A stretch of 64,000 nt of DNA from assembly GCF_019578655.1 (NCBI RefSeq), contig NC_063259.1, forward strand, positions 29,189,277-29,253,276, written 5' to 3'. Source of the DNA: Ricinus communis (lineage: Eukaryota > Streptophyta > Magnoliopsida > Malpighiales > Euphorbiaceae). Below, piece after piece: positions 1 through 10,638 of the stretch (position 1 is the first letter of the stretch; each line of letters starts with the position of its first letter). The notes beneath the pieces were generated by a model. The model ran no database searches. It was not told where the DNA came from and saw only the letters and a list, made by a program, of their open reading frames with translations. The translations under genes and the position numbers were made by a program.

Positions 1-168
1 ATTACATGCATATTTGGTGGCTTCACGGTGTGGCATTTCATCTAGTGGATGCAGTCCTTTTTCTGAATATTCGTGTAATAATCCTGTGCTTCTATCAATG
101 ACCCTTTTAACTTTAACATCAATTTTATACATTTCTTTCTGTTTATTGATTCTGTTCTTCTGGTGCAG

Positions 169-2401
169 GCCTTGCTTAGTGCTATTATAAAGCGTGTAAG
201 AGGATTCGTCAAATTAAGAATAGCTTTAGGTGCCCTTCATGCAGCACTTCCTGATGCAACATCTGAAGAGTTGAGAGCATATGATGACGAATGTGCTATC
301 TGTAGGGTATGCTTACGTCTTTCCTTCCGTTTCTTTTTTTCTTTTCATTGGAACCTTTAGAGTGTACTGAATTGGGCAAAGTACAGGAACCTATGGCTAA
401 GGCTAAGAAGCTACATTGTAGTCACCTTTTTCATCTTGCATGCTTGAGATCTTGGTATGATGTAGATTCTCTTTTCTTTTTCTTTCCCTGATGTTGGCAC
501 TATGCTTGGGTATTTAAAATGTTGAAAATCACTGAATCATGCCAGGTTGGACCAGGGTTTAAATGAGATGTATTCTTGTCCCACTTGTCGAAAGCCACTT
601 TTTGTGGGCAGACCTGACAATGAACCAAGCCGTCGTCGTAGAGATGTTTCAGCTGATGAGCAGCTTGCTCGTCAAATAAGTGAAGGACTTGATCAGCAAA
701 ATGCTCCTACTCTACCTGCTGGTGTGTTCCCCAATCAGATGCGGAATTCTATAGAAGGCAGCCCTTGGAGGTTTAGATCCTTACTCCATACCCGATTAGT
801 CTCTTGCTTGACTAGAAATAGTTATAGTCCACTGCTTCTACTTAAATGCTTTTGCCATTAAATTGAATTAAAATCCACTAATCTATATCTGATCTGGATT
901 TCATTGTCTCCATTGCGTCAGGACTCGTATTTTAGCATTAATTTCCTTTTCACCAAACTGTTCCTTCAGAGAAGATTCATTTGGAGTTTTTTTTTCTGGT
1001 TGGAACATCAGTTAACAATTTTGAATGTTCAAGAATTTCTGTGGCCAAAATATCTGAAATGTACCTGATAAGTAAATTTCAGTTACTTTTTACCAAAGAA
1101 AAAGAAAAGATCCTGCAGAGTTCTTTTTAGAACGACCATTAATGCCACCTCCCTACTCAAGATCTTAGAACCTGGAATATTTAGGATAAATGTTGCACCA
1201 AATTTTTAGCTTACTAGCTGCTGCCAACCAATTAGATTTTAGTTTCATGTCGGATATGACTCTGGCTAAACCTTTGCCAGGCTTATATTAAATTGATAAA
1301 TTATGTAGAGTCTTCAGCTTTGTAGGGTGAAGTGTTATGATAAAACAATACCCTTGGGCCTTAAGATTCCTGGAATGCTGATTAGAGCTAATTGCTCTGG
1401 TTCATTTTAATCCAGTTTCATATATCTCACTAAATCATCTATTCTCCTACAAATCATTTTGAATAATTGGGTAGCAATTCTTATTGTAAAAAGCGGCTCA
1501 AAGAACATGGTCATAACCTTGTAATTGATTATTGTCTCTTTCTTATTTCTGGTGTCTGGGTCTATAGAAGTGCAGGATTGGATTCAAGTTGGCTGCATAC
1601 TTGGCAAGGCCAAGGTGTAGATGGAGCTGGTCCTTCTACTGCCATGAGATCAGTTGGGTTGGGGAGAGTTCAAATGATGATGAGACATCTTGCATCTGTA
1701 GGGGAAACTTATGCTCAGACTGCCCTTGAGGATTCTGCTTGGAGCCTTTGGCCCATGAATCCCCCTCAAGGTGTTGCATCTGGCTCTCTTGTCCCTCCTG
1801 CTACTGGTGGAAGATCAGCTGGAGGTACTGGAGGTTTACATATGAGGAGTCCGTCACGCTCTGCAAATGACAACGTAGCAAACCTACTTGCCATGGCTGA
1901 AACAGTACGGGAGGTTCTGCCTCACATTCCAGATGAGTTGATACTCCAGGTACAGTTTTTAATTTTATGAAACATGTTGATTATCAAAGTGTTGCTTTAA
2001 TCAGCCACGTTTGATTAGTATATCTCTTCTGGTTTTTAAATATATTTATGCAACCATGATGACTGTGTGTGTGTGTGGGTACCAGGTGGAAGGGTATCTT
2101 TGTGTTTTTATAATTACCTTTGAATTAAGCCTTGCTCAGTTAGTCACAGGGTAGCTCTACAAACATGCTGCACTATGACTAACATGCTGCACTATGACTA
2201 GCCGTTACTATCAAAATTACTAGTGATTGTTATCAAGATGCTAAATGTTTTGAAATGTGTGCCTAAAATTCGGTCCGACTTTAATGATTCAATAATTAGA
2301 GTGTACTAATCTGCAGTAAGAATCCAATGCATTAAATTTTGCAGGACTTGCAGCGAACAAATTCCGTCACTGTTACTGTGAACAACCTTCTCCAAATGTG
2401 A
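169..2401 (+). CDS. RIN2: RIN2/RIN3-like RING-H2 E3 ubiquitin ligase with CUE domain (5' partial)
   Basis: Exons 169-306, 387-454, 546-770, 1568-1949 and 2345-2401 join in frame with GT-AG borders and give 289 residues; the N-terminal membrane part lies before the window. The first exon leads into CAIC, followed by LHCSHLFHLACLRSW and SCPTCRKPLF, a complete C3H2C3 (RING-H2) zinc-binding set. A basic/polar linker follows (RRRRDVSADEQLARQISEGL). The C-terminus, from MAETVREVLPHIPDELILQ into DLQRTNSVTVTVNNLLQM, fits a CUE ubiquitin-binding domain. This order matches Arabidopsis RIN2/RIN3, plasma-membrane E3 ligases related to AMFR/gp78 that interact with the immune receptor RPM1. The function is inferred from the family. 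RIN2 and RIN3 cannot be told apart without the N-terminus. Confidence 0.9.
2162..2199 (+). repeat. Perfect 19-bp tandem duplication in the last RIN2-like intron
   Basis: The unit AACATGCTGCACTATGACT occurs twice head to tail (2162-2180 and 2181-2199) within the intron 1950-2344. It changes no splice site. Confidence 0.95.
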
Positions 2402-3144
2402 AATGAGTAATGTTGTCTCATGGTCTAATGTGCTCCGAGTGGTCAACCTGTCCTTTTGTATACAAGTATCTGTAGGTTTGGGGCTGTGCACAGGTGGGAT
2501 GTTTTGACAAGCCCCAACAGTTTTTTCATTGCATTTTTTGCCTTTTTTTTTTTTCAAATATATGTACAAGCTTCATGTATGTACCAAGTCAGTTTCATTT
2601 AAAAGAGGAGGGAAAAGGCACAATATATCTTTCAGGTCTGGTTTTCCTGCAAAAGAAAATAAAAATAAAAATAAGTAAATTTGCTGCTCATGCATGGATG
2701 GAGAGGTCGGGCTTTGAATTCTGATTATCATCTAAGCCTCAATTTCAAATTTACCACTTCAACTCAGTTCGCGTCATTGTCCAAGCAAACAGGGACCTAC
2801 CTGTCTTTGCTGTCCATTTCTGAAATATTTAGTGTACAACAGTGAGTTGTGTGTAATGCTATGTGATATTGTAGCTCTTGGTAGATTTTGAGGTAACTTT
2901 TGGAGTTACTTGTGGAGGACGTCGTCAATGGTTAATTTAGCTTAATGGGTAACTTCTTGTTTAGATGTATTTTATGCGGTTTTAAGTTTTAAAATTTTAA
3001 TTGTTAAATGTAAAGAGGCTCAAGTATTTGTCAAGAAGTCACTGGTCTCTGGATGCACCCTACAATTGAGTACATGAACCAACTGAGGTTGCTAAACTCG
3101 GCCCCGTTCTTTTATTCTTTTGGACATTCTCCTATCAGAGCTTT
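2402..3144. other. 3' UTR of the RIN2-like gene, then intergenic DNA
   Basis: No coding signal is visible. The first few hundred bases are probably 3' UTR; A-rich AATAAA-like stretches near 2655-2675 could serve as polyadenylation signals. The rest is unremarkable AT-rich DNA up to the left target-site duplication of the LINE fragment at 3145. Confidence 0.5.
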
Positions 3145-3696
3145 AAATTGGTAAATGTAATTTTCCTTTTTTCGCCCATGAAAGAAATAGATTTAATTGA
3201 AATCAGCAGAAAGAGTATCACACAAGTTTAATTGCCAACCCCGAGCCAAGGCTCTTTGAAGCTTGGCACGCAGCAATTCTATGGGCCAAAAAATTTACAA
3301 GATCTAGGAATTTGACAAAAGAAAGAGCAGACAAACTGGTTTCTCAGATACAGAATCCTTGCATCACCCTTCTGATCTGCAGAGGAGCTGGACGTTGAGA
3401 TGGAATGCTATTACTTAGGACAAGGCAATCGGACTCAAAAATGCAGTATGGCCAACTGAACCGCTTTGAGCAAACCCTCCCCTTCAGTTTGAAGACTGCT
3501 TTCAGCAAGAATACAAGCTGCTTCCATCTCCACAGCCTCTCCTATATGATTTCTGCAGACAATTATCACCGCCATTAGCCTTATCATAGGAAGCATCAAC
3601 GTTGAATTTCAGAAGACCTAAGGGAGGAGGCTTCCAAATGTGAAGAAGAGTAGACCTAGGATGGGAACACGTATATAAAATTGGTAAATATAATTT
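3145..3696 (-). mobile_element. 5'-truncated, decayed LINE (non-LTR retrotransposon) fragment with RNase H domain and target-site duplication
   Basis: On the minus strand, 3660 down to about 3225 reads as pieces of the C-terminal RNase H-like domain (RVT_3 type) of plant LINEs: IWKPPPLGLLKFNVDASYDKA, then in another frame AVIIVCRNHIGEAVEMEAAC and EGEGLLKAVQLAILHF, then FESDCLVLSN, then VNFLAHRIAA. At least two frameshifts and in-frame stops break it, so it is dead. The low-coordinate (3') end of the element is A-rich on the minus strand (GAAAAAAGGA), as expected of a retroposed tail. The insert is flanked by AAATTGGTAAATGTAATTT (3145-3163) and the same 19 bases with one mismatch (3678-3696), which is a target-site duplication. 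The insert body is about 514 bp. A decayed gene for an RNase H-like domain protein is less likely, given the duplication. Confidence 0.83.
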
Positions 3697-3750
3697 AAGC
3701 CTTTAGTATTTAACAGTTCTAATCACTTACAAGCGAATTGGTAAAATGGC

Positions 3751-3824
3751 GTTCATCTGATTTCGATCGTCAATTCTATTTTTCATGACATTCATCTGAT
3801 TTTGACTGTCAATTCCATCTTTCA
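3751..3824 (+). repeat. Imperfect tandem repeat, 39-bp period
   Basis: GTTCATCTGATTTCGATCGT at 3751 and ATTCATCTGATTTTGACTGT at 3790 are followed by matching CAATTC-ATCTTTCA-like tails. The two copies differ at only a few positions. Confidence 0.8.
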
Positions 3825-6187
3825 AGGAATGTTTAGATAAGATATAATTGGATTAACATATGAGTATTCTAATGACATTAATTATTAAATATATACAATT
3901 TTAAAATTTAATTTTTTATTTATTGGATAATTTTAGGTTATTGATAAATTTATTATTATTCAATTAATCTGAATATAGAAGAAAGATTTGGCTTGTTGAA
4001 TTTAAAATAAGACTCATTAAAGACATTCTCTAATTTTTTATTTAGATTGCGTGTAGTACACATTAAAGTAACATAAAAAGAATTTAAAAATATTAAAGTG
4101 GGTCTAAATCAATTTAAATACTCGCTTCCTCAAACAAAGGTATATGTTACATTCTTATTCACTCATTATAACTATAAGGAAAGTGATATATGTCACGGTT
4201 CGTGATATAAACAGTAATGTTATAAAAAAATAAAAATAAAAAATAGATAGGGTTTATATATATTTTTATATATATATAAATCTATGAATTTATAAAATAA
4301 TTTAAATAATTATATCGATAACGGATTGTGACAATAAACATTTGTGTAACTATAAATACCCTCTTATTTTCTTATAGAATGAATTTTTGAAATATTTTTT
4401 GACATTTGCGTTATTTGTAATATTAAATTTCACTCTGATTTTCTCTCTAAACTAAATCACAATTCTTCTGCGGCACTATCTCACTACTACTGCTCAATTT
4501 TACTATTCGCCATCACTCATGGCTTGTTAGTCACTTGGTTTATCTCTCTAATGGTTGTTGCTACGTGTACATCTGTCTTTACACAATGCTTCTTTCTCCT
4601 TACACGTGTTGATCTATCTCTATCATTGCTGTACTCTATTTAGTAATGGTATAAGTTAAAGACATCTTCACCTCATCCGCCATTCCATCTAAACTGCCCA
4701 TAGACCTCTAAGCATCTACAAAAGGTATTTTTACTTGTTTATACAAGGAATTTTATCATATGAAAATGAGAAAATTCTTTATCTATCAAACAAAAATATT
4801 CAAACTTTTTTTGATGGTTCAGAAGTCGATTTGATCGATGAATGCATTAAAGCTTTAAAAAAAGTAAATTAATTGATATCAATTTTGTTAGAGAAGAAAT
4901 TTTGGGTGAAACTGTTTGAAATACCTTAGTACAATTGCAAAATGTGGTCGCATTCATACTTGTATACACTCCTGTCAATCATTCTATAGGAAGACAGTAA
5001 TAAATTGCATTCATGTGAAATTGCGAACGTGAATTGGCCGCAAACAGCGGCGCCGCGGCGACCAAGAATGCTGGGCATTTGAAAAACACGTTACTGACAG
5101 CCCGCATGCCGAGGTTTTCTTGCCGTGCTGTAATTCCATGCCGTCAATGGCACTGGGTTAACGTCTCCCCCTCCTCAATGTTACAGCTTCTGCCACTTTC
5201 CCTTTTCTTTTCTCTCCAAAAGAAAAATATTGTTTTCTTTTCTTTCTAAATCCTACTCTTCCTGCGTCTTTTTTCTTGAAATAATATATACCGAGTAACT
5301 CTTATAATTTAGATTTCATCATAGAGAGGCTTGTCTTCTTATGTTAACGTCTCGACCTAAGCTAGAATGTTATCTTCTTCTGTAGCAGGCAACAACCGGC
5401 ATAAAAGCTTAATTTCTGAGGTTAATTTCAAACCTTGTCTGTGTGTTTTTGCATGTCAATCCAAGTCTATTACTAACACGGTTACTATTCTACCCTTGCA
5501 AAATCCTAAACTTACAATACTAACAATAGTAGTACAGTAAGGTAGTTTCTTGTATTAAAATTAACTTTGTGGGGAAGAGCAACAAGCACGGAGCACCACG
5601 AGCATGAAATCAGACGACAAAAATTGGAACCCTCCATAACTATAAACAAATCGGCTTCTATTCCTACATTTCTCTTTCACTTCTTTCTTTCTTTCTTTTT
5701 TAATTATTATTATTTTTTTTATTACAGTCAACTTTTTTATTAGTCTCCCCCTTGGATGTTTTCCCTCTGCAGATTAGTTAGTTAAGTATTTGATTTATTA
5801 ATTCAACCTTTTCAATAACTTTGACTCGATGTTTTAAAGTGATGCCTGCCTAAATGTATATCTTCTTTAATTAGTGTTATTTTTTTCTTAATTTGAAAAG
5901 AGAATTATACGCCTATTAACTTTTAAATAAATAATATATATTTTAACGTTTTTACACTTTACTAATAAAATACTAATAGTTCTATTATTTATTGTAGCTA
6001 ATTCATATGTGTCAAGATTGGATATAAAAGATTAATATTCTTAATTTATTTAGTATCCTTGATCACAGGCAGAAAGAATTCTAAGCTGTCCTAATTAGTT
6101 AAACCTCGAAGCTGGAGTTCTGAATTAAGGATTAAGGATTTTGAATTAAGAATTAACTAAAGCTGGAGTTTTCCCATCTCAACGCAC
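3825..6187. other. Intergenic, AT-rich, with a GC-richer patch at about 5020-5220
   Basis: No gene found. The patch around 5020-5220 contains GGCGCCGCGGCG and a 71-codon open frame without homology I can recognise and without an ATG start. CT-rich and T-rich runs occur at 5670-5720. Confidence 0.4.
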
Positions 6188-6196
6188 TTATAAAAA
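6188..6196 (+). promoter_or_regulatory. Possible TATA box of the RGF peptide gene
   Basis: TTATAAAAA is followed by a CT-rich leader-like stretch (6220-6250), about 340 bp before the ATG at 6532. This is assigned by position and composition only; the leader would be long. Confidence 0.3.
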
Positions 6197-6531
6197 ACAA
6201 CGTAAAGCAATGCTTTAAGTTGCTCTCTTCTCTTTTATTCTCTCTGTTAGGGTATAAGGAGAGTTATCTGTTTTGAGGCTCCCACTTCCCAGCTTGCAAA
6301 TAAGAGATTATAGTTCAAAAAGGGAACAAGAGGGCCAACCAATACCTTTCAATTAGACTCATCATCATTCGATATATCACATTTTGCATGTTCTCTTTTT
6401 TGTCTTTTTACAGAAACCCTTCTGCTACAAATTAATAATTTTTGGGAAGAATCCTCTCTACACTACTATCCCTAACTTCTCCTTATCTTTTCACCTTTCC
6501 GATCCATAAATAAAGAGTCTTGTATCCAATC

Positions 6532-6963
6532 ATGTCATTCTTTCCCTCATTTCTCTTCGTCCTCTTGTGCCTTTCCATGCATGCATGTCTTGCTCGCCAT
6601 TTTGTATTTGTTAAGGTTGGTATGCCCTACCTAGCTAGCTATTTTCCATATCACTATAATTCCTCTCTCTCGTTACATTCCTTTCTCAGTATTTTGGGTC
6701 CTTAATTAATTAATTTGCAGGTCGGAGGGAAGCAGAAGATCGACTCAGTGCAAGGGATGATCGATAGAGCTGTGACGACTCCAGTTCAACCCAACATGTT
6801 TAACTCAAAAGATATTAGTATTAGCCAAAGTTCAGGTCAAGTTCCCATCAAGCCTCTTGTTTCGGTTTCTCGGCATATTCCTGGCAAAGATCGCGATCAA
6901 AAACATCCTGGGTTTGACTCAGATTATTCAATGCCACGAATGCGCACTCCTTCTCACAACTAA
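6532..6963 (+). CDS. RGF: RGF/GOLVEN/CLEL-type signalling peptide precursor
   Basis: Two exons, 6532-6615 and 6721-6963, join in phase 0 (AAG/gttggt ... ttgcag/GTC) and give 108 residues. The start at 6532 is the first ATG, and it opens a clear secretory signal peptide (MSFFPSFLFVLLCLSMHACLA). The middle is variable and hydrophilic. The last 13 residues, DYSMPRMRTPSHN, end directly at the stop and match the RGF/GLV/CLEL signature: an Asp-Tyr start (Tyr sulfation by TPST in the family), Pro at positions 5 and 10, and a terminal His-Asn. Known members are secreted, processed, and perceived by RGI/RGFR receptor kinases to control root meristem activity, gravitropism or lateral root formation. 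The role here is inferred. The donor gttggt is weaker than consensus. Confidence 0.85.
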
Positions 6964-7794
6964 ACTCTCTTTTCTCTGCCTTTCTTTTCTTCTTTTTCTT
7001 TTTCTCTCCTTTGATATATATATGTTCATCATTTGAGCTTAAAGTACACTGTTTACTGTAGTTTTTATTAAATTAAGAACCTTAATTTTTAAGAAATAGT
7101 GTATATTGAGAGCCTTATAGTTGGCTACATATTTCGCATTTTCGACATATATTTATATTCCCTTGTTTGCCCAGTTTTGTACCCAAAAGTTAATTCATGT
7201 ACAATTAATTGTTCTTGTTTTCTTGTTAATTTTTTTGTCTCATCATTGTTAGTATCATACAGTATTATCAAGAATGTTACTGATAGGAATTGAACATGCA
7301 GGAGTTGAGATATTTAAATCTTCTTCCCTCGTGGTACCACTAAAGGCAACCCATATAGAGGTAATTAATTAACATGTGCTGTGCTGTGGTTTTGATTGGA
7401 CATATCAGATCAGTTAAAATAGGTGTTGTTCAATTATAGTTCTCCAGAATGAAAGATCAGAACTCTACACTAGATTTTCATTTCTGCATGGAATCAAAAA
7501 ATTGAAATGAAATGACAGTCATCTTTCTTAGGCAAATGATGAGTTTAAAAGCCTAAGCATTTAGGGAATGAATCTAGTCAATTAAAAGGTAATGAATATA
7601 TAAGTAATATATAGTATAATATATGAATATTTCATATTTGATTTTAAATTCAATTATTTAAAGATAATAAATATATGTCATTGAAGTGTATAAATGAAAA
7701 CCTCTTACATTAATCAAAAGTATTTGATTGAGAGAGAATAATTAAGAAGGGATATATGGAACAGGAAATTAAATTACGTGTTGCTTTAATGTAG
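6964..7794. other. Spacer or intron between the two RGF peptide-coding exons
   Basis: No convincing ATG plus signal peptide is visible here in any frame. One short open stretch (ATG at 7274 to a gtaatt donor after 7366) begins MLLIGIEHAGVEIF and reads in phase 0 into the next exon, but it has no signal peptide and an in-frame stop just upstream (7250). It is either chance or a small alternative exon. Confidence 0.4.
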
Positions 7795-7959
7795 GGATCA
7801 AGAAGAAGAAGAAGAGGATTATCAGTAGTAAGATTTGAGAACTCCAATTATAAGAACGCCAACAAGAACAAAGTAGAAGAAGATGCTGAGGTGATAGATT
7901 ATGACCCACCACATCGAACACCGCCAATCCACAATAGAAAAGTCTTAGAGAAATATTAG
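7795..7959 (+). CDS. RGF: Second RGF/GLV peptide-coding terminal exon (alternative last exon or tandem gene)
   Basis: Behind an acceptor (tttaatgtag), a phase-0 frame runs GSRRRRRGLSVVRFEN, then lysine/asparagine-rich and acidic residues, to VIDYDPPHRTPPIHN and RKVLEKY before TAG (54 residues). DYDPPHRTPPIHN (7897-7935) is a textbook RGF/GLV/CLEL peptide, closer to the GLV1/GLV2 style (PPIHN) than the peptide at 6922-6960. A short tail follows the peptide, as in several family members. It has no start codon or signal peptide of its own. The only visible signal-peptide exon nearby (6532-6615) ends in phase 0 and would join it in frame to give an 82-residue precursor, a normal size for the family. 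The alternative is a separate gene whose first exon I could not find. Confidence 0.7.
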   Translation, partial: GSRRRRRGLSVVRFENSNYKNANKNKVEEDAEVIDYDPPHRTPPIHNRKVLEKY

Positions 7960-9874
7960 CTGCTTGTAATAGCCAGTTACTTAGATGTATAATGATGCCT
8001 CATGGAAAAATTAATGGTTCTTAATTAACGTTGAGTCGAAGGAACAAAAGTGAAATCTACTATTACAACTCAAAACTCATCCTGAAATACGAATCATTTT
8101 GTGGTCAATTCAAGTTTCCTAATAAGATGAATCAAACTTTATTTCATTTTCCAACAGTACGTAGATAAGTTTGCATCTCCAGTTGAGTTTCAGTTTGATT
8201 GAAGACTACCTGTTGTAGGGAATGATTACAGTTTGTTTTGGTACATAGGAATCGGAATTATTGTTTGGTTTCGCATAAATAAATAACTAGAGTACTACTT
8301 CTCATAGATCTTGATCGTACAATTGTAGGGTGATGATGAATATTGGTCCCAGTCCTATATTTTCTCTTTTCTCTTTTTTTTTTTTTTTCTTTTCTATTAT
8401 GTTCGTGTATCAATTGTTGCTTTCAATTTCCCAAAATAAGCGGATAAGAGCTTCTTTCTAGGATTCATGACATTGCTCGTCGCTAAATCCAATATCACAA
8501 TTATTTCGCGACTAATGCATAACCATTGATCACTAGTGCTGCATCGAATGTACAGTTTTGAAAGGAAAAGCAAAAACAAAATAAACTCTTCAGCTTCATA
8601 AATAACTATGGTGCTCTTTGATAAAATTTAAAATTAAACATTGAAATTCATTATAATTACTAAACTCATTAAAATTATTTTGTCAATCAGTTTTAGATCA
8701 AAAACAATTTTCAAATTACTTGAATTATTATAAAAAAATTATTAAAAAAAACAATAATTATGATGAACTCTAGTTCACTCTACAGAAGTATTGTAAGATT
8801 TTTTTAACTGAGTATCACATTTCTTACTATTATTAATACAATCCAAATTCAAAACTCATTTATGAGTCATCAGTTGAACAATTAGATCTCATTTTGAAGA
8901 CATGAAAAGGTTTTCTCTTTGAGCATATATGTACCTATCTTCCAATAAGCCATTTATCTATCATTTAACACTAGGACAGTATTTTCATTAAAAGGTATAG
9001 AAAAGTTTTTCTTTTTGTAGTTTTGGTGGTCCTCTCTACCCAGCTAGTTAGGTTCTAGTCACTTTCCCTTATTTTCAACAGAGCAATGGATGCTACAGAT
9101 TCAAAGGTGATGAGGTTGTGGAATGTAGGGTTATTTTTAGGAGACCAAGAAAAAAGGAATGTGTTAGCATTTCAACAATAGATGTCCCCCTTGAAAATTT
9201 AATTGGCAGTGTCCATACTTCCTGTTACAAACATCAAGAAAAAAGGGGAACTAGTATACGATTAAAAAAAGTGAACAGTTAAGGTCAGATGACTCGTAGC
9301 TCAAATCCCCAAGAAATCTTTCAATAACAACACTTACATAGTGACAAACAAGATTTTGAGATTTTTGGACTTCAGAAACATGCATGAGCAGCGGTAAATT
9401 ACCATCCCTTAATCTGCTCTAGACATGCCTAAATTTTCTACTTAGGGATGCACCCAGATTGCCGTCATTGGAAGAGACAAGTTTGCATGCTTAGCAGCGC
9501 AGTTTGTACGAACAAAGATTAAATAAAGAACTTAATTAATTGCATATGAATCTTCTCAAGGATCTGTGACTTTAGGAATCTATATATAGTGCTGCGATAT
9601 TAGGACTTGCCATAAAGACGAAACAAGGCAACTGAATTAGATGCAAGAAATTCTCGAGACTTATAAGATATTAGAGGCCCATTGAATATTTTAATGGCTG
9701 GGTTTGGAGAACTAGACTCAAAGCCCATTAGGCTCAATGTGGAGGCGGCATGAAGGCTTAAACCCAACCGCCACGTCCAAAACCACGTATAATAACTGTT
9801 TTCTTTTCTTCCCTTAGTTCACCAAATCAAGTAATAACTGCACTGTGCAAAGGGAAAAAAGAAGAAGAGAAGCA
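7960..9874. other. Intergenic region and promoter side of the next gene
   Basis: No gene found. A pyrimidine-rich T run lies at 8360-8395. Near the next gene, a TATATATAG box sits at 9581-9589, and GGCCCA / AGCCCATTAGG motifs (site II-like elements typical of housekeeping promoters) occur at about 9676-9735. Confidence 0.4.
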
Positions 9875-10465
9875 ATGACAAAGAGATACTCTGTCTTGCA
9901 GAAAAAACTGCAAGAACTGGAATCGTTTTTGAAAGATGTCTTTTCTCTTAATCCTCTTGACCATAATCTGCACTCTCAAGATATCGAACAAAGATTGGAA
10001 TTCTTGAAAACTCTTTTGTCGGCAGAAATAACTTCGAGTCCTGAAAAGCCACACCACTTGCAGCACATTAGCAAGAGACTTTCTGAGCTTGAAAGCATTG
10101 TCCGCGACTGGCATGACTACAAAACGACGACGATGCATGAGCACAATGTAGAGACGGTTTCGACATGTTCTTGCACTGAGTCTTGTCTCAATGATGATGG
10201 GGAAGCTACTTTCGGAGGGGGTTCGTGTGGTTTTGAGGAGACGGAAAATGCGGTTGAAGGTTCTGCAGAAGAGAATAATGAGGAGGAAGTTAGGGTGGAA
10301 GAGATGAGTGAAGCGAAGAAAGAAGAGAAAAGATCAGTTGGTGTTGCGGTTGGGTGGCGGATGTTTGGGAGTTTGATGATTGGTATGGCTTTGATGGGTT
10401 TTGTAATGGTAAATTTATGTGAATGTTTTTCTTCAGGAAAAAGAATGTGTTATACTCCTACTTAA
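9875..10465 (+). CDS. Uncharacterised plant coiled-coil protein with C-terminal membrane anchor
   Basis: Single exon, 196 residues. I chose the ATG at 9875; the frame is open upstream but without another ATG. The N-terminal half (MTKRYSVLQKKLQELESFLK, then QDIEQRLEFLKTLL and HHLQHISKRLSELESIV) has heptad-like Leu spacing and should form coiled coils. A Cys/Ser patch (VSTCSCTESC) and a long acidic stretch (NNEEEVRVEEMSEAKKEEK) follow. VGWRMFGSLMIGMALMGFVM is a single membrane-spanning segment, with a short Cys-containing tail. It resembles plant-only proteins of unknown function (I think the DUF7610 group; not verified). A tail-anchored or type II topology with a cytosolic coiled coil is inferred. 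Confidence 0.78.
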   Translation: MTKRYSVLQKKLQELESFLKDVFSLNPLDHNLHSQDIEQRLEFLKTLLSAEITSSPEKPHHLQHISKRLSELESIVRDWHDYKTTTMHEHNVETVSTCSCTESCLNDDGEATFGGGSCGFEETENAVEGSAEENNEEEVRVEEMSEAKKEEKRSVGVAVGWRMFGSLMIGMALMGFVMVNLCECFSSGKRMCYTPT

Positions 10466-10611
10466 TTAGAAGTTTGGGTGATTTTGCAAGTGAACCATTC
10501 TGTTGTTCTTCCTTATCAGTTTATAAATTTCATACTCAGGTTGTGTGGTGGTTTATGATAATACTGTAATTTAGATTGATCAAGGTACACATAGACCAAA
10601 TAAATACATTG

Positions 10612-10638
10612 ATATATATATATATATATATATATATA
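10612..10638. repeat. (TA)n microsatellite
   Basis: Uninterrupted AT dinucleotides just downstream of the coiled-coil gene. Confidence 0.95.

Noticed and set aside
5034..5249. 71-codon open frame in a GC-rich patch
   Set aside because: No ATG, no signal peptide or family motif, and low-complexity ending; the patch is noted only as composition.
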